DNA of 64,000 bases from Magnetospirillum molischianum DSM 120 (GCF_000294655.1 NZ_CAHP01000034.1:1-64000), one strand, 5' to 3'; shown: positions 43,708-52,455, counted from the stretch's first letter. Notes: generated by a model not told the origin, from the sequence alone. Numbers and translations: made by a program.

Positions 43708-44426
43708 GAATTTCCTCTTTCCTTGAGGGTGAGGTCGAGCACCCGCAGACCGAGGGGGTTCTCGTACTTCTCGTGGTCGCGCACGGTGTGGGGGCGCGAG
43801 GTCACCGCGACATAAGCGCGCAGCCGCCTTGTCTCGACCGACTTGCCGTCGCGGGCATCGGTCTGGACAAAATCGACGGCATAGCGGCCGATGCCGTCTC
43901 TCAGACTGATCCGGTCGGCGCTCTCGACCACGATCGAGCGGTTGAGTCCGGTCTCGACCGCGCGCTCGATCTCCTTGTGGCGGGCGGCAAATTGTTTCCA
44001 CCACCCTCCGTCGGAATGAAGGTTGGCCTCGCGCATCCGGTCGCCCTGGGTAACGCGGTCGATCTCCAGCAACAGCCGGACATAACGGCGGACGAAGCTC
44101 TCCATCAGCAGATCGAAGCCGGGGGTGTCGCGGGTGATTGGCAGCACCCGGACCAGCGAAGCGGGATCGACCGGGACGGTGCGCTCGCCCGCCGGTTCGA
44201 CCCGCACCAGCCCGAGCTGGACCTTTTGCACCGGCACCAGCGCCGAGATCGCCGCCGCTTCGACGATAACCACCGCGACCAGACCGGCATTGGTCATCGC
44301 GCTCAGTCTGAACATCCAGGCCAGACGGCGGTGCGCCGTTTCAAAGGCATAGGGATCAACGCCACGCAGCCGGTCATGATCGACCGGAGCCGGTCCCACC
44401 GGACGGCGACGAAACAGCGTCCTCAT
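43704..44426 (-). CDS. virB8: VirB8/TrbF inner-membrane protein
   Basis: This 240-residue protein has a cytoplasmic N-terminus, one transmembrane helix (residues 44-66, MTNAGLVAVVIVEAAAISAL) and a periplasmic domain of the VirB8 type (SFVRRYVRLLLEIDRVTQGD). VirB8 is an assembly factor of the transfer channel. Its stop overlaps the virB9 start (ATGA). Confidence 0.88.
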   Translation of the reverse strand: MRTLFRRRPVGPAPVDHDRLRGVDPYAFETAHRRLAWMFRLSAMTNAGLVAVVIVEAAAISALVPVQKVQLGLVRVEPAGERTVPVDPASLVRVLPITRDTPGFDLLMESFVRRYVRLLLEIDRVTQGDRMREANLHSDGGWWKQFAARHKEIERAVETGLNRSIVVESADRISLRDGIGRYAVDFVQTDARDGKSVETRRLRAYVAVTSRPHTVRDHEKYENPLGLRVLDLTLKERGNS

Positions 44427-44584
44427 CCCCGACCCCAGACGAAGGACGGTCCCTCATAGGGTACCGGCAGGCAGGCGCAGGGCGATTTCAGCATCTCGTC
44501 GGTGCCGCTGCCGTCCTTCTGCAACTCGGTCGAGCCAGTGCAGGCCCCCAGCAGCAGCGCCAACCCAATCAGCAGACCCTTCAT
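44423..44584 (-). CDS. virB7: VirB7-like lipoprotein
   Basis: This 53-residue protein has a lipoprotein signal (MKGLLIGLALLLGACTGS, Cys-15) and a short tail with two further cysteines (SPCACLPVPYEGPSFVWGRG). Position between virB6 and virB8 and size match VirB7, which anchors VirB9 to the outer membrane. AGGAGAG precedes the ATG at 44584. Overlaps virB8 by four bases. Confidence 0.8.
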   Translation of the reverse strand: MKGLLIGLALLLGACTGSTELQKDGSGTDEMLKSPCACLPVPYEGPSFVWGRG

Positions 44585-45741
44585 AATCGCTCTCCTGTCG
44601 TAACCATCGGACGGCAAGGCTCAGGCCTTGCTGTCCGGCTTGTTGATGTTCTGGAATTTCTCGACCAGGGAGGCGGCAGTGGCCGCGACGGGGGCCGACA
44701 TCGCGGCCATGCCCTTGATTGGCAACAGGCCGAGCGGCCCCCACCCCAGCCTCCGGCGGCATCCTTGCCTGCCACCGCGCCTCGCTTGGCCAGAGACCCG
44801 GCGGCGGCGGCGCTGCCGCTGATCCCGGCGGTCATGATGCCGCTCGCGGTGTTGGTCAGCATCGTCCCGGCGATCGAATTGGCGATCGACGTGCCCTCGG
44901 TCAGCAAGGCGGTGCCCATCCAACCCAGGAACATCACCACCAGGAATTCCGGGTTGGTGATCGAGGCGAATTGGTTGATCCGGTCGCCGGTCAGGTCAGA
45001 GGGTTCAAGTATGGAATTGTTGACCCCGAACACGGTCAGGGACAAAGCGGCGGTGCTGGCGAACAGCACCAGGATCGAGGCCAGCAGGGTCTTGGCCCCC
45101 GACTGCGCCATGCCGCGTCCCCAGCCAAAAGCGAAGGCCATGAACAGGAACGGCGCGAACACCCCGACCATCGTGGCGCGGAAGATCGCGACGACGACCT
45201 GACTGGAATAGGCCACCACCAGCAGCAGGTAGGGCAGCACCAGGATCGCGGCGTAGAGATAGTTCAGGATGTTCATCGCCGACCCGGCGCTGGCGATCGC
45301 CGATGCCGCCTGGATCACGCGGGCCGCCGCCATTTCGCCTTGAGCGGCAAGGTCCAGCAGACCGCTCTGGCCAGAGTTCTGGCTGTCTGCTGCCAGCTTG
45401 AACACGACGGCGCTTGATTCTCCCATAATGGAGATAGCAGAGCTATAGACGTATGAAATAAGCCCCGCGCCTTGACTGCCTAAAATGAGGCCAGTTATAC
45501 TTATGAATACAAAGTCTTCGAATATTTTATTAAACGTCGTCATCTGGAAGTGCAATTTCGTCCCAGACAGGACGATCCACAGCCCTGACAAGGAGGTAAA
45601 CAGAATGAGCATCGGATCGTGCAGCACATCGCCGAGCCGCCCGACAAAGTCCTCGGTCAGGCCGACGTACTTTTCCAGAGGCGCACAGGTGAAGCAGGTA
45701 TCAACGAGGTCTAGAATTTCTGAATTTTTATCCCCAGGCAT
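44581..45741 (-). CDS. virB6: VirB6/TrbL polytopic channel protein, probable 3' frameshift
   Basis: From the ATG at 45741 the protein (about 386 residues) has several membrane helices and the VirB6/TrbL core (LNYLYAAILVLPYLLLVVAY; FAPFLFMAFAFGWGRGMAQS). After GKDAAGGWG (about 44745) the frame turns Arg/Pro/Ser-rich. A neighbouring frame instead continues PLGLLPIKGMAAMSAPVAAT, ASLVEKFQNINKPDSKA, to a stop at 44621. A one-base change in a G run is the likely cause, so the annotated C-terminus may be wrong. The next gene, virB7, has its own ribosome site. Confidence 0.8.
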   Translation of the reverse strand: MPGDKNSEILDLVDTCFTCAPLEKYVGLTEDFVGRLGDVLHDPMLILFTSLSGLWIVLSGTKLHFQMTTFNKIFEDFVFISITGLILGSQGAGLISYVYSSAISIMGESSAVVFKLAADSQNSGQSGLLDLAAQGEMAAARVIQAASAIASAGSAMNILNYLYAAILVLPYLLLVVAYSSQVVVAIFRATMVGVFAPFLFMAFAFGWGRGMAQSGAKTLLASILVLFASTAALSLTVFGVNNSILEPSDLTGDRINQFASITNPEFLVVMFLGWMGTALLTEGTSIANSIAGTMLTNTASGIMTAGISGSAAAAGSLAKRGAVAGKDAAGGWGGGRSACCQSRAWPRCRPPSRPLPPPWSRNSRTSTSRTARPEPCRPMVTTGERL

Positions 45742-45766
45742 TTTTTTGTACTTTCTGTTATTTGCG

Positions 45767-46297
45767 ATGACAGCAAATGCAGGTGTATTAAACTGGGGAT
45801 ACAATCCCGTCGGACCCGAGCAATTCTTTGATTGGAAGTACGCCCAGAAGGTCTGGTTCGACCTGAACACGGCCGAGAGCTATGACGCGGAATGGGCGAA
45901 GTATCAGGGTGACTTCAAGCCGTGGCTGGCGCTCTACAAGGCGGATAAGCGCAAGGCGCTCGCCGAACTGAAGAGCTATCCAGAGGCCAAACGGCGCAAT
46001 ATCGAGCGTGGCTACGATATGCAGCTCGCCTACGATGATTGGCGAGATCTGCTCTATATGCGCTGGTACAAAGGTTACGCACACGAGGCATACCGGGCCA
46101 CCCTCACCAAAAAGAAGGCGCAGACTTTCGACGATTCCTTGGCGATTTGGGTGACGTTCAAACCCTGTGTTCCGGTTCGCTTCCTGAACCAGTGTGGCCC
46201 GATCCCCGATTGGCGGGATGACGAAGACAAAGCCAAAGAACAGGCGATGATGCGTAAGGTCGTGGACGATCTCGCGGCGAGAGCCGCGAAGAAATAG
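45767..46297 (+). CDS. Hypothetical protein interrupting the VirB operon
   Basis: This 176-residue, tryptophan/tyrosine-rich basic protein (GYNPVGPEQFFDWKYAQKVW; YDDWRDLLYMRWYKGYAHEA) ends with a charged helix (DDEDKAKEQAMMRKVVDDLA). It lies on the plus strand, divergent from virB6 and convergent with virB5. Upstream codons (FLSPGIFLYFLLFAMTANAG) resemble a signal peptide, so the true start may precede 45767 and overlap virB6. Two cysteines lie near the C-terminus. No family was recognised. Confidence 0.55.
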   Translation: MTANAGVLNWGYNPVGPEQFFDWKYAQKVWFDLNTAESYDAEWAKYQGDFKPWLALYKADKRKALAELKSYPEAKRRNIERGYDMQLAYDDWRDLLYMRWYKGYAHEAYRATLTKKKAQTFDDSLAIWVTFKPCVPVRFLNQCGPIPDWRDDEDKAKEQAMMRKVVDDLAARAAKK

Positions 46298-46479
46298 CCT
46301 TTGCGCGGGCGCTGCCCGCACCCGCTGGGGTCGCCAGGCCCCGGATCCCGTGCCCTGCGTTGACATCCGGGGAGGTCCGGAGGCGCACGCCTCCGGGTGG
46401 GGCCGGGGCAACAGCCCCGCGTATCCTCTGTCGGAACCAACGCCCGACAGCCCCGCATACCTTCTGCTCACCGCACCGT
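46298..46479. repeat. Palindrome-rich gap between the hypothetical gene and virB5
   Basis: The 182-base gap contains CCGGAGGCG-CA-CGCCTCCGG (46377-46396, perfect 9-base arms), GGGGC-AACA-GCCCC (about 46405-46418) and GCGGGCGCTGCCCGC (about 46307-46321). These resemble the GC-rich palindromes in the other transfer-region gaps. They may serve as bidirectional terminators for the convergent genes. Confidence 0.7.
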
Positions 46480-47259
46480 TCATTCCTTGGCCTCCGTCAC
46501 GTCCTTGACGCTGTCGGGAGCGATCCCGGCCTTGATCGCGGCGGCGGAGTGGAGCTTCAGCATCTGGGCGAGGATCTGGGTTTGCGCCGCGAGGGCTCGG
46601 GTTTGGGCGATCTCGGTCTGGGCCAGGACGTGGAGGCGGTCCTGGACGGTCGAGGCGTTGCCCAACGCGGATTGCAGGCTGTCGGCGGTGGCGTTCAGCT
46701 CTTCGGCCTGTTTCATCTGGACGTCGGCCTGGGCCAGGGCGCGGGTGCTGGTATCGGCCAGCAGCGCGGTGCGGCGGGTATCGATCCGGTTGCGGGCGGC
46801 GGCCTGCTCGGTGAAGGGTTTGTCCTTCATCTGCTTGTCGTCGAGGAACAGCGCGTCGAGATATTTGGTCGAGGTGTCGCAGATCGAGCCGAAATTGAGG
46901 TCGGTGAACTTGATTCCCCAGCCCGCGCCGTCGGGCATCAGGCAGCGGGCATCGCTTTTGATCTGGCCCTTGATCTTGTCGAGGTTGGGGATCGGCAGGG
47001 TGATGTGGGTGATCGAGCCGATTGCGTTCGACACCTCGTCCATCAGGCCGGAAATCTCGTTGAGAAAGCCGACCTGCTGCTTCAACTCGGACAGTTGGGC
47101 GAGCTGATTCTTGATCTGCTCCTGCATCGCCTTGATCTGTTCGATCGCCTTGCCGACCATCGAGCCGTCGAACACCGCCATCGCGCCCTGCGCCGCCGGA
47201 GCGGCCAGGACCAGGGCGGCGGAAACCAGCAGGGCCGCCTTTACAGATGCGCGCGCCAT
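46480..47259 (-). CDS. virB5: VirB5/TrbJ minor pilus protein
   Basis: This 259-residue protein has a signal peptide (MARASVKAALLVSAALVLAA) and long helices rich in Gln and Ala (AMQEQIKNQLAQLSELKQQV; AQTEIAQTRALAAQTQILAQ), typical of VirB5/TrbJ. It is a pilus-tip component in other systems. GGAG lies five bases before the ATG at 47259; an ATG at 47271 is an alternative. It overlaps the virB4 stop. Confidence 0.85.
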   Translation of the reverse strand: MARASVKAALLVSAALVLAAPAAQGAMAVFDGSMVGKAIEQIKAMQEQIKNQLAQLSELKQQVGFLNEISGLMDEVSNAIGSITHITLPIPNLDKIKGQIKSDARCLMPDGAGWGIKFTDLNFGSICDTSTKYLDALFLDDKQMKDKPFTEQAAARNRIDTRRTALLADTSTRALAQADVQMKQAEELNATADSLQSALGNASTVQDRLHVLAQTEIAQTRALAAQTQILAQMLKLHSAAAIKAGIAPDSVKDVTEAKE

Positions 47260-49580
47260 TGCTCTCCCCATCTGTCCTGGAGTGCCTTGAGCTCGCGCAC
47301 CGCGTCGGGGCCGGAGCGATAGAACCGCAGCGCCCGGCCGAACGGGGCGAGGTCGATATCGAGCACGGTGGATTCCTCGAAGCCGGTGGCGGCATCGCGT
47401 TTGACCAGCAGCACCTTGCGACCCTCAGGCGCTCCGAAGATGAAGCTCTTTTGCTCGTCGTTGAGGTTGAACGGCTCGTAGGCCGAGCGGTTGCCTTGGG
47501 GGTTGGGATAGAAGAAGAAGGTCGCGGTGTTCTCGATCACCGCATCGGCGATGCCGGATTTGTGCAGCGCGCCGGGGTCCTGGAACGCCATGCCGACCGA
47601 TCCGCCGAACTTGCGGTATTCGCGGTACATCACTGCGGCCAGATCGCGGAAGGCGGGGTTGCGCAGCAGGTTGGCGGCTTCGTCGATGAAGACGGTGAAG
47701 CCCTTGACCTTACCCTCGCGCGCCATCCGCTCGATTGCCGTGCTGATATGGGCGACGACGGGTGCACCCAGCGCCGGGTCTTCCAGCGCTTCGTTCATGT
47801 TGATGCCGGTGAGGAAGGCGCGGTCGAGGAAGCCGGACAGGCTGTCGCGCGGCGCGTTGAAGGTATTGGCGTACAGCCCGGCGCGGCCCTTGGCATCGAC
47901 CACCCAGCGGGCGAAGCTCTTGCGCGCCTCGCTATGGGCGGGGAAGGTCAGCGGGAAGATCTGGTCGAAGCTCCGCGCTTCGACCGGCAATTGGAAAGCG
48001 GTTTCGGTGACATGGGCGAGGATCTCTTCGATCCCGGCGGTCTCGCTCATTTCGCCCAACATCAGCCGGATCAGCAGAGCGAGGCGCTGGCGGTTGATCG
48101 GGGTGTCGTCGCAATCGAGCGGGTTTAGCTCCAGGCAGTCGAATGGCTGATAGAGACCGCCCATCGCCTCGACCATGAAGCGGGCACCCTCTTTACTGTC
48201 GAAGATGGTCGAGCGGACGCCATCGAACTTCGCCAGTCCGCCGAGCAGATGCATCACCAAGGTCGATTTGCCCGAGTTCGAGGGCGCGAAGACGACGAAA
48301 TGGCCCAGCGCCTTGGGTGCGACCGAGCATTGGAACTGAAAGCGATAGGCCTGTCCGCTGCCGGTCATGAAGGAGCGCACCGGACCCTTGCCGTATTGGG
48401 ATTCGGCCAAGCCGGTCGGCGCGTTCTCGAACGGCCACAGGGCCGCGACGTTCTCGACGAATAGCTTCAGCGGCCGCAGCAGGTGGTCACGGTCAGGCAG
48501 CCGGTTGAACCACGCCACCGCCGCTCCCTTGGTCTCGACCGAGGCGACAACGCGGCGATCGGCCAGGATGCGGGCGACCTGAGCGGTGAGGTCGTTCAGC
48601 TCTGCCTCATCGGTGGCGCGCAGCACGATTGCCAGTTGGGTCACAACCAGGGCGGTGCGGCCCTGGGCCAGCAACTCGATCGCGGCGGCGCATTCTCCGG
48701 CGGCCTGGGCCGAACCGAAGGCGCTGTTGGCCCCGCGCTTCAACAGCAGCAGGGTTTTGTCGCGGCCAGTCGGCAAGGCGATCTGGGACAGCTCGATCTC
48801 GCCCGGCACCGCCATCAGTTCGTGGAGCAGATGGCCCGAGACCATGTCGGGCCATTCCCGCACCGCGATGATTCGGTGGAGCAGCGGAGTCGGCAGATGG
48901 GCCGAGATCGTGCCGTCAGGGGTGAAGACCAGATCGGCGGCGGGCAGATTGGCCGAGATGTTGACCGAAACCGCCCGCAGATCGGCGCGGTAATCACCGC
49001 AGATCAGACCGTTGAGGAACCCGGTCAGCGGGCAATCGGCCTCCGGGTCGGTCGGTCGGGACAGACGGCGAGGCCGATAGGCCGCAAGCAAAGCGTGCAG
49101 TTTGTCGTCGGCTTCCTCCATCTGGTGCGGAGCCGGGCTTTGCAGAGTCAGATACCAGGAGAACGCAAAGGCCGAGCGGTACAGCGCTTCTTCGGCCGCG
49201 CCGATCTCGCTCAACGCCTGCGACGGCCAGGTCGCGGGATAGATCGAGTCCTGGCGGCGCTTGACCCCATACAGGCGCACCGTGACGTCCCGCGCCGCGC
49301 AGGCCTGGAGAAAATCGGCGCGTCCCTGATGCAGTGCCGCCTGCTCGATTTCGGGCCTTGTGTCGTAGGCGATCCCGTCAAGGCGAAAGGCGCGCAGCAC
49401 GCTGCCGGATTTGAGCCGGACGGTGAAGTGATCCGGCTCGATCCGGTCGAGCTCAAGCTCGTGGCCGAGCCAGTTGAACCCGACCGAGCCGAAAGCGATC
49501 CGCCGGGCCGCCGGAACCGCAAGGGCTCCGACGGCCACGGCGGCGCTTCCCACGCCGATCGCGAGCGGCCACAGGCTCAT
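47241..49580 (-). CDS. virB4: Type IV secretion ATPase VirB4/TrbE
   Basis: This 779-residue protein has one N-terminal hydrophobic helix (PLAIGVGSAAVAVGALAV), the CagE/TrbE/VirB domain, and Walker A FAPSNSGKSTLVMHLLGG near residue 435. Walker B is VFIDEAANLLRN. It supplies energy for pilus biogenesis and DNA transfer. The ATG at 49580 overlaps the virB3 stop by four bases. Confidence 0.94.
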   Translation of the reverse strand: MSLWPLAIGVGSAAVAVGALAVPAARRIAFGSVGFNWLGHELELDRIEPDHFTVRLKSGSVLRAFRLDGIAYDTRPEIEQAALHQGRADFLQACAARDVTVRLYGVKRRQDSIYPATWPSQALSEIGAAEEALYRSAFAFSWYLTLQSPAPHQMEEADDKLHALLAAYRPRRLSRPTDPEADCPLTGFLNGLICGDYRADLRAVSVNISANLPAADLVFTPDGTISAHLPTPLLHRIIAVREWPDMVSGHLLHELMAVPGEIELSQIALPTGRDKTLLLLKRGANSAFGSAQAAGECAAAIELLAQGRTALVVTQLAIVLRATDEAELNDLTAQVARILADRRVVASVETKGAAVAWFNRLPDRDHLLRPLKLFVENVAALWPFENAPTGLAESQYGKGPVRSFMTGSGQAYRFQFQCSVAPKALGHFVVFAPSNSGKSTLVMHLLGGLAKFDGVRSTIFDSKEGARFMVEAMGGLYQPFDCLELNPLDCDDTPINRQRLALLIRLMLGEMSETAGIEEILAHVTETAFQLPVEARSFDQIFPLTFPAHSEARKSFARWVVDAKGRAGLYANTFNAPRDSLSGFLDRAFLTGINMNEALEDPALGAPVVAHISTAIERMAREGKVKGFTVFIDEAANLLRNPAFRDLAAVMYREYRKFGGSVGMAFQDPGALHKSGIADAVIENTATFFFYPNPQGNRSAYEPFNLNDEQKSFIFGAPEGRKVLLVKRDAATGFEESTVLDIDLAPFGRALRFYRSGPDAVRELKALQDRWGEQWRAHL

Positions 49581-49900
49581 ACCGACGTCCCCCAGGAACG
49601 CGCGGCGGGGGACGCCCCGGCCAGCAGCCATCGACGCGGGGAGACTCCCCAGAAGCCCGCAGAGGCCAGGGCGACCGAATCGACATGGCGGTCACGCCGG
49701 GCCAGTCGGTAGGCGAAAGCCAGCCCGACCGCCAGCACCACGGCAAACGCGATCATCGACAGAGCGACGCCGCCCAGCAGGATCGTCAGTCCATAGACCA
49801 AAGCCGCCGGGCTGATCGCCAGGACCATCAGCCGAGGCGGCAGGCCGAACACGGTAAACGGCCATTGGACGTGAGTGAACACCACCGAGCGGGCCTTCAT
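49577..49900 (-). CDS. virB3: VirB3/TrbD inner-membrane protein
   Basis: This 107-residue protein has two adjacent membrane helices (LMVLAISPAALVYGLTILLG; VALSMIAFAVVLAVGLAFAY), the usual VirB3 layout between pilin and VirB4 genes. It overlaps virB4 and starts four bases after the virB2 stop. Confidence 0.88.
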   Translation of the reverse strand: MKARSVVFTHVQWPFTVFGLPPRLMVLAISPAALVYGLTILLGGVALSMIAFAVVLAVGLAFAYRLARRDRHVDSVALASAGFWGVSPRRWLLAGASPAARSWGTSV

Positions 49901-49904
49901 CGCC

Positions 49905-50204
49905 TTAGCTCTGCTTCATCAGATCGATGAACCACAGGATCGCGGTGGGACCGACCGTCACCAGCAGCCCGGCGACGAAGAAGATCCAGATCCGCGACCA
50001 ATCGAGCCGCTGGGTCATCGCCGCCCACAGGCCGTAACCGACCAGCGAGAGGCCGATCAGAGCCCCGCCGATGGTGACGAGACTGGTGATCAGCGACTTG
50101 ACCCCTTCCTCTGCCGGCTTGATCCAGTCGGCATCGGCGGCAAAAGCGGGCGCGGCGGCGAGGAGCGCAACCGCGAACAGCGAACGGGCAATCAGTTTGG
50201 TCAT
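49905..50204 (-). CDS. virB2: VirB2/TrbC pilin precursor
   Basis: This 99-residue protein has a long signal peptide (ending AAPAFAADA) and two hydrophobic helices (LITSLVTIGGALIGLSLVGY; IWIFFVAGLLVTVGPTAILW), the hallmark of VirB2/TrbC pilins. It builds the conjugative pilus. It precedes virB3 and follows the TraM-like gene. Confidence 0.88.
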   Translation of the reverse strand: MTKLIARSLFAVALLAAAPAFAADADWIKPAEEGVKSLITSLVTIGGALIGLSLVGYGLWAAMTQRLDWSRIWIFFVAGLLVTVGPTAILWFIDLMKQS

Positions 50205-50214
50205 GGCAAGGGTC

Positions 50215-50688
50215 CTATCGAACGATGGAAAACAGGATCGTCAGAGCCAGGGCGCACCCGGCCAGACTGAGGGCGGTCAGCACGACCAAGACGCGGCGAT
50301 GGCTTCGCAAGGCGCGGCGCAGGTCGTCCATCGCCAAAGCCTGCCGCTCGACCAGGGCGAAGGCCTGATCGAGCGAGGCTTTGACCGTCTTGTCCTTGAG
50401 GCTGGTGAGCACGGTCTCGACCGCATCGGCGCAGGTCGAGCCGGTGGTGGTGAGGATCGCGGCGATAGCGGCATCGTGACGGCGCAACACCGTCTCGTAA
50501 TCGCGAAGGAACCCCTGATGCAGCGTCACCAGCATCAACAGCGGATCGTCGCTGCCGATCGCGACACCGTGCTCGCGCACCAGCATCGCCCGCGCGTTGT
50601 CGAGACTCATCGCCGCAACCGGCGGCGGGGTGTCCCCCGCCTCCAGCACCTCGCCCGTCTCGGGATCGAAGATCGGGGCGTCGCTCAT
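50215..50688 (-). CDS. TraM-like conjugal transfer protein with C-terminal anchor
   Basis: This 157-residue protein begins MSDAPIFDPETGEVLEAG. It has a helical core (REHGVAIGSDDPLLMLVTLH, QGFLRDYETVLRRHDAAIAA) and ends in one transmembrane helix (VLVVLTALSLAGCALALTIL). The phrase "GV..GSDDPLL" is typical of RP4 TraM-like proteins. Its order with TraL and TraK also matches RP4. It overlaps the TraL-like gene by four bases. Role in transfer unknown. Confidence 0.65.
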   Translation of the reverse strand: MSDAPIFDPETGEVLEAGDTPPPVAAMSLDNARAMLVREHGVAIGSDDPLLMLVTLHQGFLRDYETVLRRHDAAIAAILTTTGSTCADAVETVLTSLKDKTVKASLDQAFALVERQALAMDDLRRALRSHRRVLVVLTALSLAGCALALTILFSIVR

Positions 50689-51419
50689 AGCCGGGCCCGA
50701 TCCATCTGGGCATCGAGCTTGCGCCACATCATCTTGAGGCGCTGGCGCTCCATGATCGTGGTGTCGGGGCTGGCGTCGATCTCGGCGAAGGTGAGATGCC
50801 GCTTCAGCATCTGCTCCATGTCGCGGCCGAACGTCTCCGGCTTGACCGCCGGGATCGTCACCAGGGCATGGACCCGGCCCTGGTGGGTTTTGTAGGCGTT
50901 GCTCTCTTCGAAAGTTTTGCCGTTACGAACCGGGCGGCCGAAATACTCGTTGATCCACACCACCACCGGCACATCGGGGATGTTGCGGCACAGGCTGATG
51001 AAGCCCTCGGTGGTGTCGGGCAGCGCCTGACCACCAGTGATCACGGTGTGGAAGCGGACCCCGTGCCCGGCCTCGGCCAGCAGAGGGACCACCTCGTTTT
51101 GCAGCAGGTAGGAGCAAAGCGGTACGAAGGTGCTGGCCCCGTTATCGACCACCATTACCGGCGCGGACTCATCGCCGTCACCCTCCGCCATGATCCGCTC
51201 GACCAACTGGTCGAAGGCACGGGGGTTGATGTCGTCGCCGTCCATGATCGACAGCGCTTCGGCCTTGAACGCCTTGTAGCCGGAAAAGGTGGCGTTGACC
51301 GGGTCGGTATCGACGCAGATCGGGGCCAGCCCGTGGACCGAGTAATACTGAGCCAGCAGCGAGGCGATCAGCGACTTGCCGACACCTCCCTTGCCCTGAA
51401 GGATGAAATCAACTTGCAT
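50685..51419 (-). CDS. traL: TraL-like P-loop ATPase
   Basis: This 244-residue protein starts MQVDFILQGKGGVGKSLIAS, a deviant Walker A of the ParA/MinD type. Downstream motifs include ICVDTDPVNATF and VMVVDNGASTFVPL. It matches the RP4 TraL family of conjugation ATPases. Position between TraK- and TraM-like genes supports this. Plasmid partition ParA is the alternative, but no parB or centromere repeat is nearby. Confidence 0.82.
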   Translation of the reverse strand: MQVDFILQGKGGVGKSLIASLLAQYYSVHGLAPICVDTDPVNATFSGYKAFKAEALSIMDGDDINPRAFDQLVERIMAEGDGDESAPVMVVDNGASTFVPLCSYLLQNEVVPLLAEAGHGVRFHTVITGGQALPDTTEGFISLCRNIPDVPVVVWINEYFGRPVRNGKTFEESNAYKTHQGRVHALVTIPAVKPETFGRDMEQMLKRHLTFAEIDASPDTTIMERQRLKMMWRKLDAQMDRARL

Positions 51420-51434
51420 GGGTGCGCGCTCCCG

Positions 51435-51773
51435 TCACCAGTTCTCGTCCAGGTCTGGACGATTGTTGTGGTCGAACTTGGCGAAGTGCGGATCATCAGC
51501 TCGGGTGATGTCCGTCCCTGCCGGTTGAACCGGAGCGATCAGCGATGTAGATCGGGGAAGGATCGGTGCGCGACCAGAGCGGCCCGCAGGCTCAGGAGTC
51601 AGTAACCTTTTAACCTGAGCGTAGAACTTGCTGAGAGCTACGGAGACTTTTCCTTCGGCTTTCAGCTCAAGCCAGACTTGCCGGGTCGTCACACCGCTTT
51701 CAAGCCTCTCAACTATCAAAGGCTTAAGCGCTATGACTTCGCGTTTAGCTTGACCCCAGCGATTGGCTCGCAC
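51435..51773 (-). CDS. TraK-like oriT-associated DNA-binding protein
   Basis: This 112-residue protein has a helical HTH-like N-terminus (LKPLIVERLESGVTTRQVWL, ELKAEGKVSVALSKFYAQVK) and a disordered Pro-rich tail. Arrangement with TraL and TraM and the sequence pattern suggest RP4 TraK, which binds near oriT. It is the last element gene before attR. Confidence is moderate because the family is short and diverse. Confidence 0.6.
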   Translation of the reverse strand: MRANRWGQAKREVIALKPLIVERLESGVTTRQVWLELKAEGKVSVALSKFYAQVKRLLTPEPAGRSGRAPILPRSTSLIAPVQPAGTDITRADDPHFAKFDHNNRPDLDENW

Positions 51774-51836
51774 AATATCCCCGCATCGTGATCGTTTCGG
51801 TCACGACTCGGCGGGTGTCCTAGAAACCGCGTACTT

Positions 51837-51848
51837 TTGGGGACGCCA
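51837..51848 (+). other. Putative attR of the integrated element
   Basis: TTGGGGACGCCA repeats the last 12 bases of tRNA-Glu. It lies 64 bases upstream of the TraK-like gene and about 190 bases before the first chromosomal-type gene, exactly where the element should end. There is no other part of a tRNA here. Confidence 0.7.
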
Positions 51849-52035
51849 ATCTTCCGAGTGCGTTGATTTCACTATCATTGCGAGCATTGCGAAACGCGAC
51901 CTTTGCGTCGTTGTTCTTCGCCATAATTTGTCCGCTTTTTCAGCGCTTTCTATAAAACAGCGGAATTGGTAACGATTGAGTCCTATACTCATTCGTTAAT
52001 GCTGAGACTGCCTCTAGATTCTGGGAAGGCCGGTC

Positions 52036-52380
52036 ATGAAGGTGAAGTTCGTAGTTTGCGCCCTTGCCGCCGCGATGACGGTCGCTATGCCGGTTGATTC
52101 GGCTCAGGCTGGCGACAGACACGGCCGCGATCTTGCCCTGGGCCTGTTGCTGGGGGCCGCTGCTGTCGGTACCACGGCGGCGATCATGTCCGCTCCGTCT
52201 GGGCCCGTGTATGCCGCGCCACCGCCGGTTTATTATGCGCCACCTCCGCCGGTGTATTACGCCCCACCCCCGCCGGTCGGCTATTATGCCGCTCCACCGC
52301 CGGTGTATTACGCCCCACCTCCTCCGCCCGTCGTGTATTACGCGCCGCCACCGCCCCGCTATTATTACCGAGGATACTAG
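52036..52380 (+). CDS. Secreted Pro/Tyr-repeat protein
   Basis: This 114-residue protein has a signal peptide (MKVKFVVCALAAAMTVAMPV, cleaved near residue 25), a short hydrophobic Ala/Gly segment (LALGLLLGAAAVGTTAAIM), and a tail of repeats built on YYAPPPP. The tail is probably extended and exposed at the cell envelope. An intrinsic terminator follows at 52456. Similar low-complexity proteins occur in many proteobacteria without assigned roles. Confidence 0.75.
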   Translation: MKVKFVVCALAAAMTVAMPVDSAQAGDRHGRDLALGLLLGAAAVGTTAAIMSAPSGPVYAAPPPVYYAPPPPVYYAPPPPVGYYAAPPPVYYAPPPPPVVYYAPPPPRYYYRGY

Positions 52381-52455
52381 ATTTCTCGATCCATCGCGGT
52401 CATGTCCAGCGGTCGCTAAGTCGTTGACGCGTTGATGGTATCGAGTTCCGCCCCC

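Noticed and set aside
45788-47395. 535-codon minus-strand frame across the virB5 region
   Set aside because: Arg/Pro-rich shadow of virB5 and the convergent hypothetical gene.
48483-49712. 409-codon plus-strand frame opposite virB4
   Set aside because: Shadow of the VirB4 ATPase, which has Walker motifs.
50685-51419. ParA plasmid partition protein
   Set aside because: The P-loop type would fit, but the neighbours and length fit TraL better and no parB or centromere repeats are present.
51820-51924. 34-residue minus-strand frame (MAKNNDAKVAFRNARNDSEI) spanning attR
   Set aside because: Too short to support, although it starts with a good Met and crosses the junction; possibly a truncated gene start.
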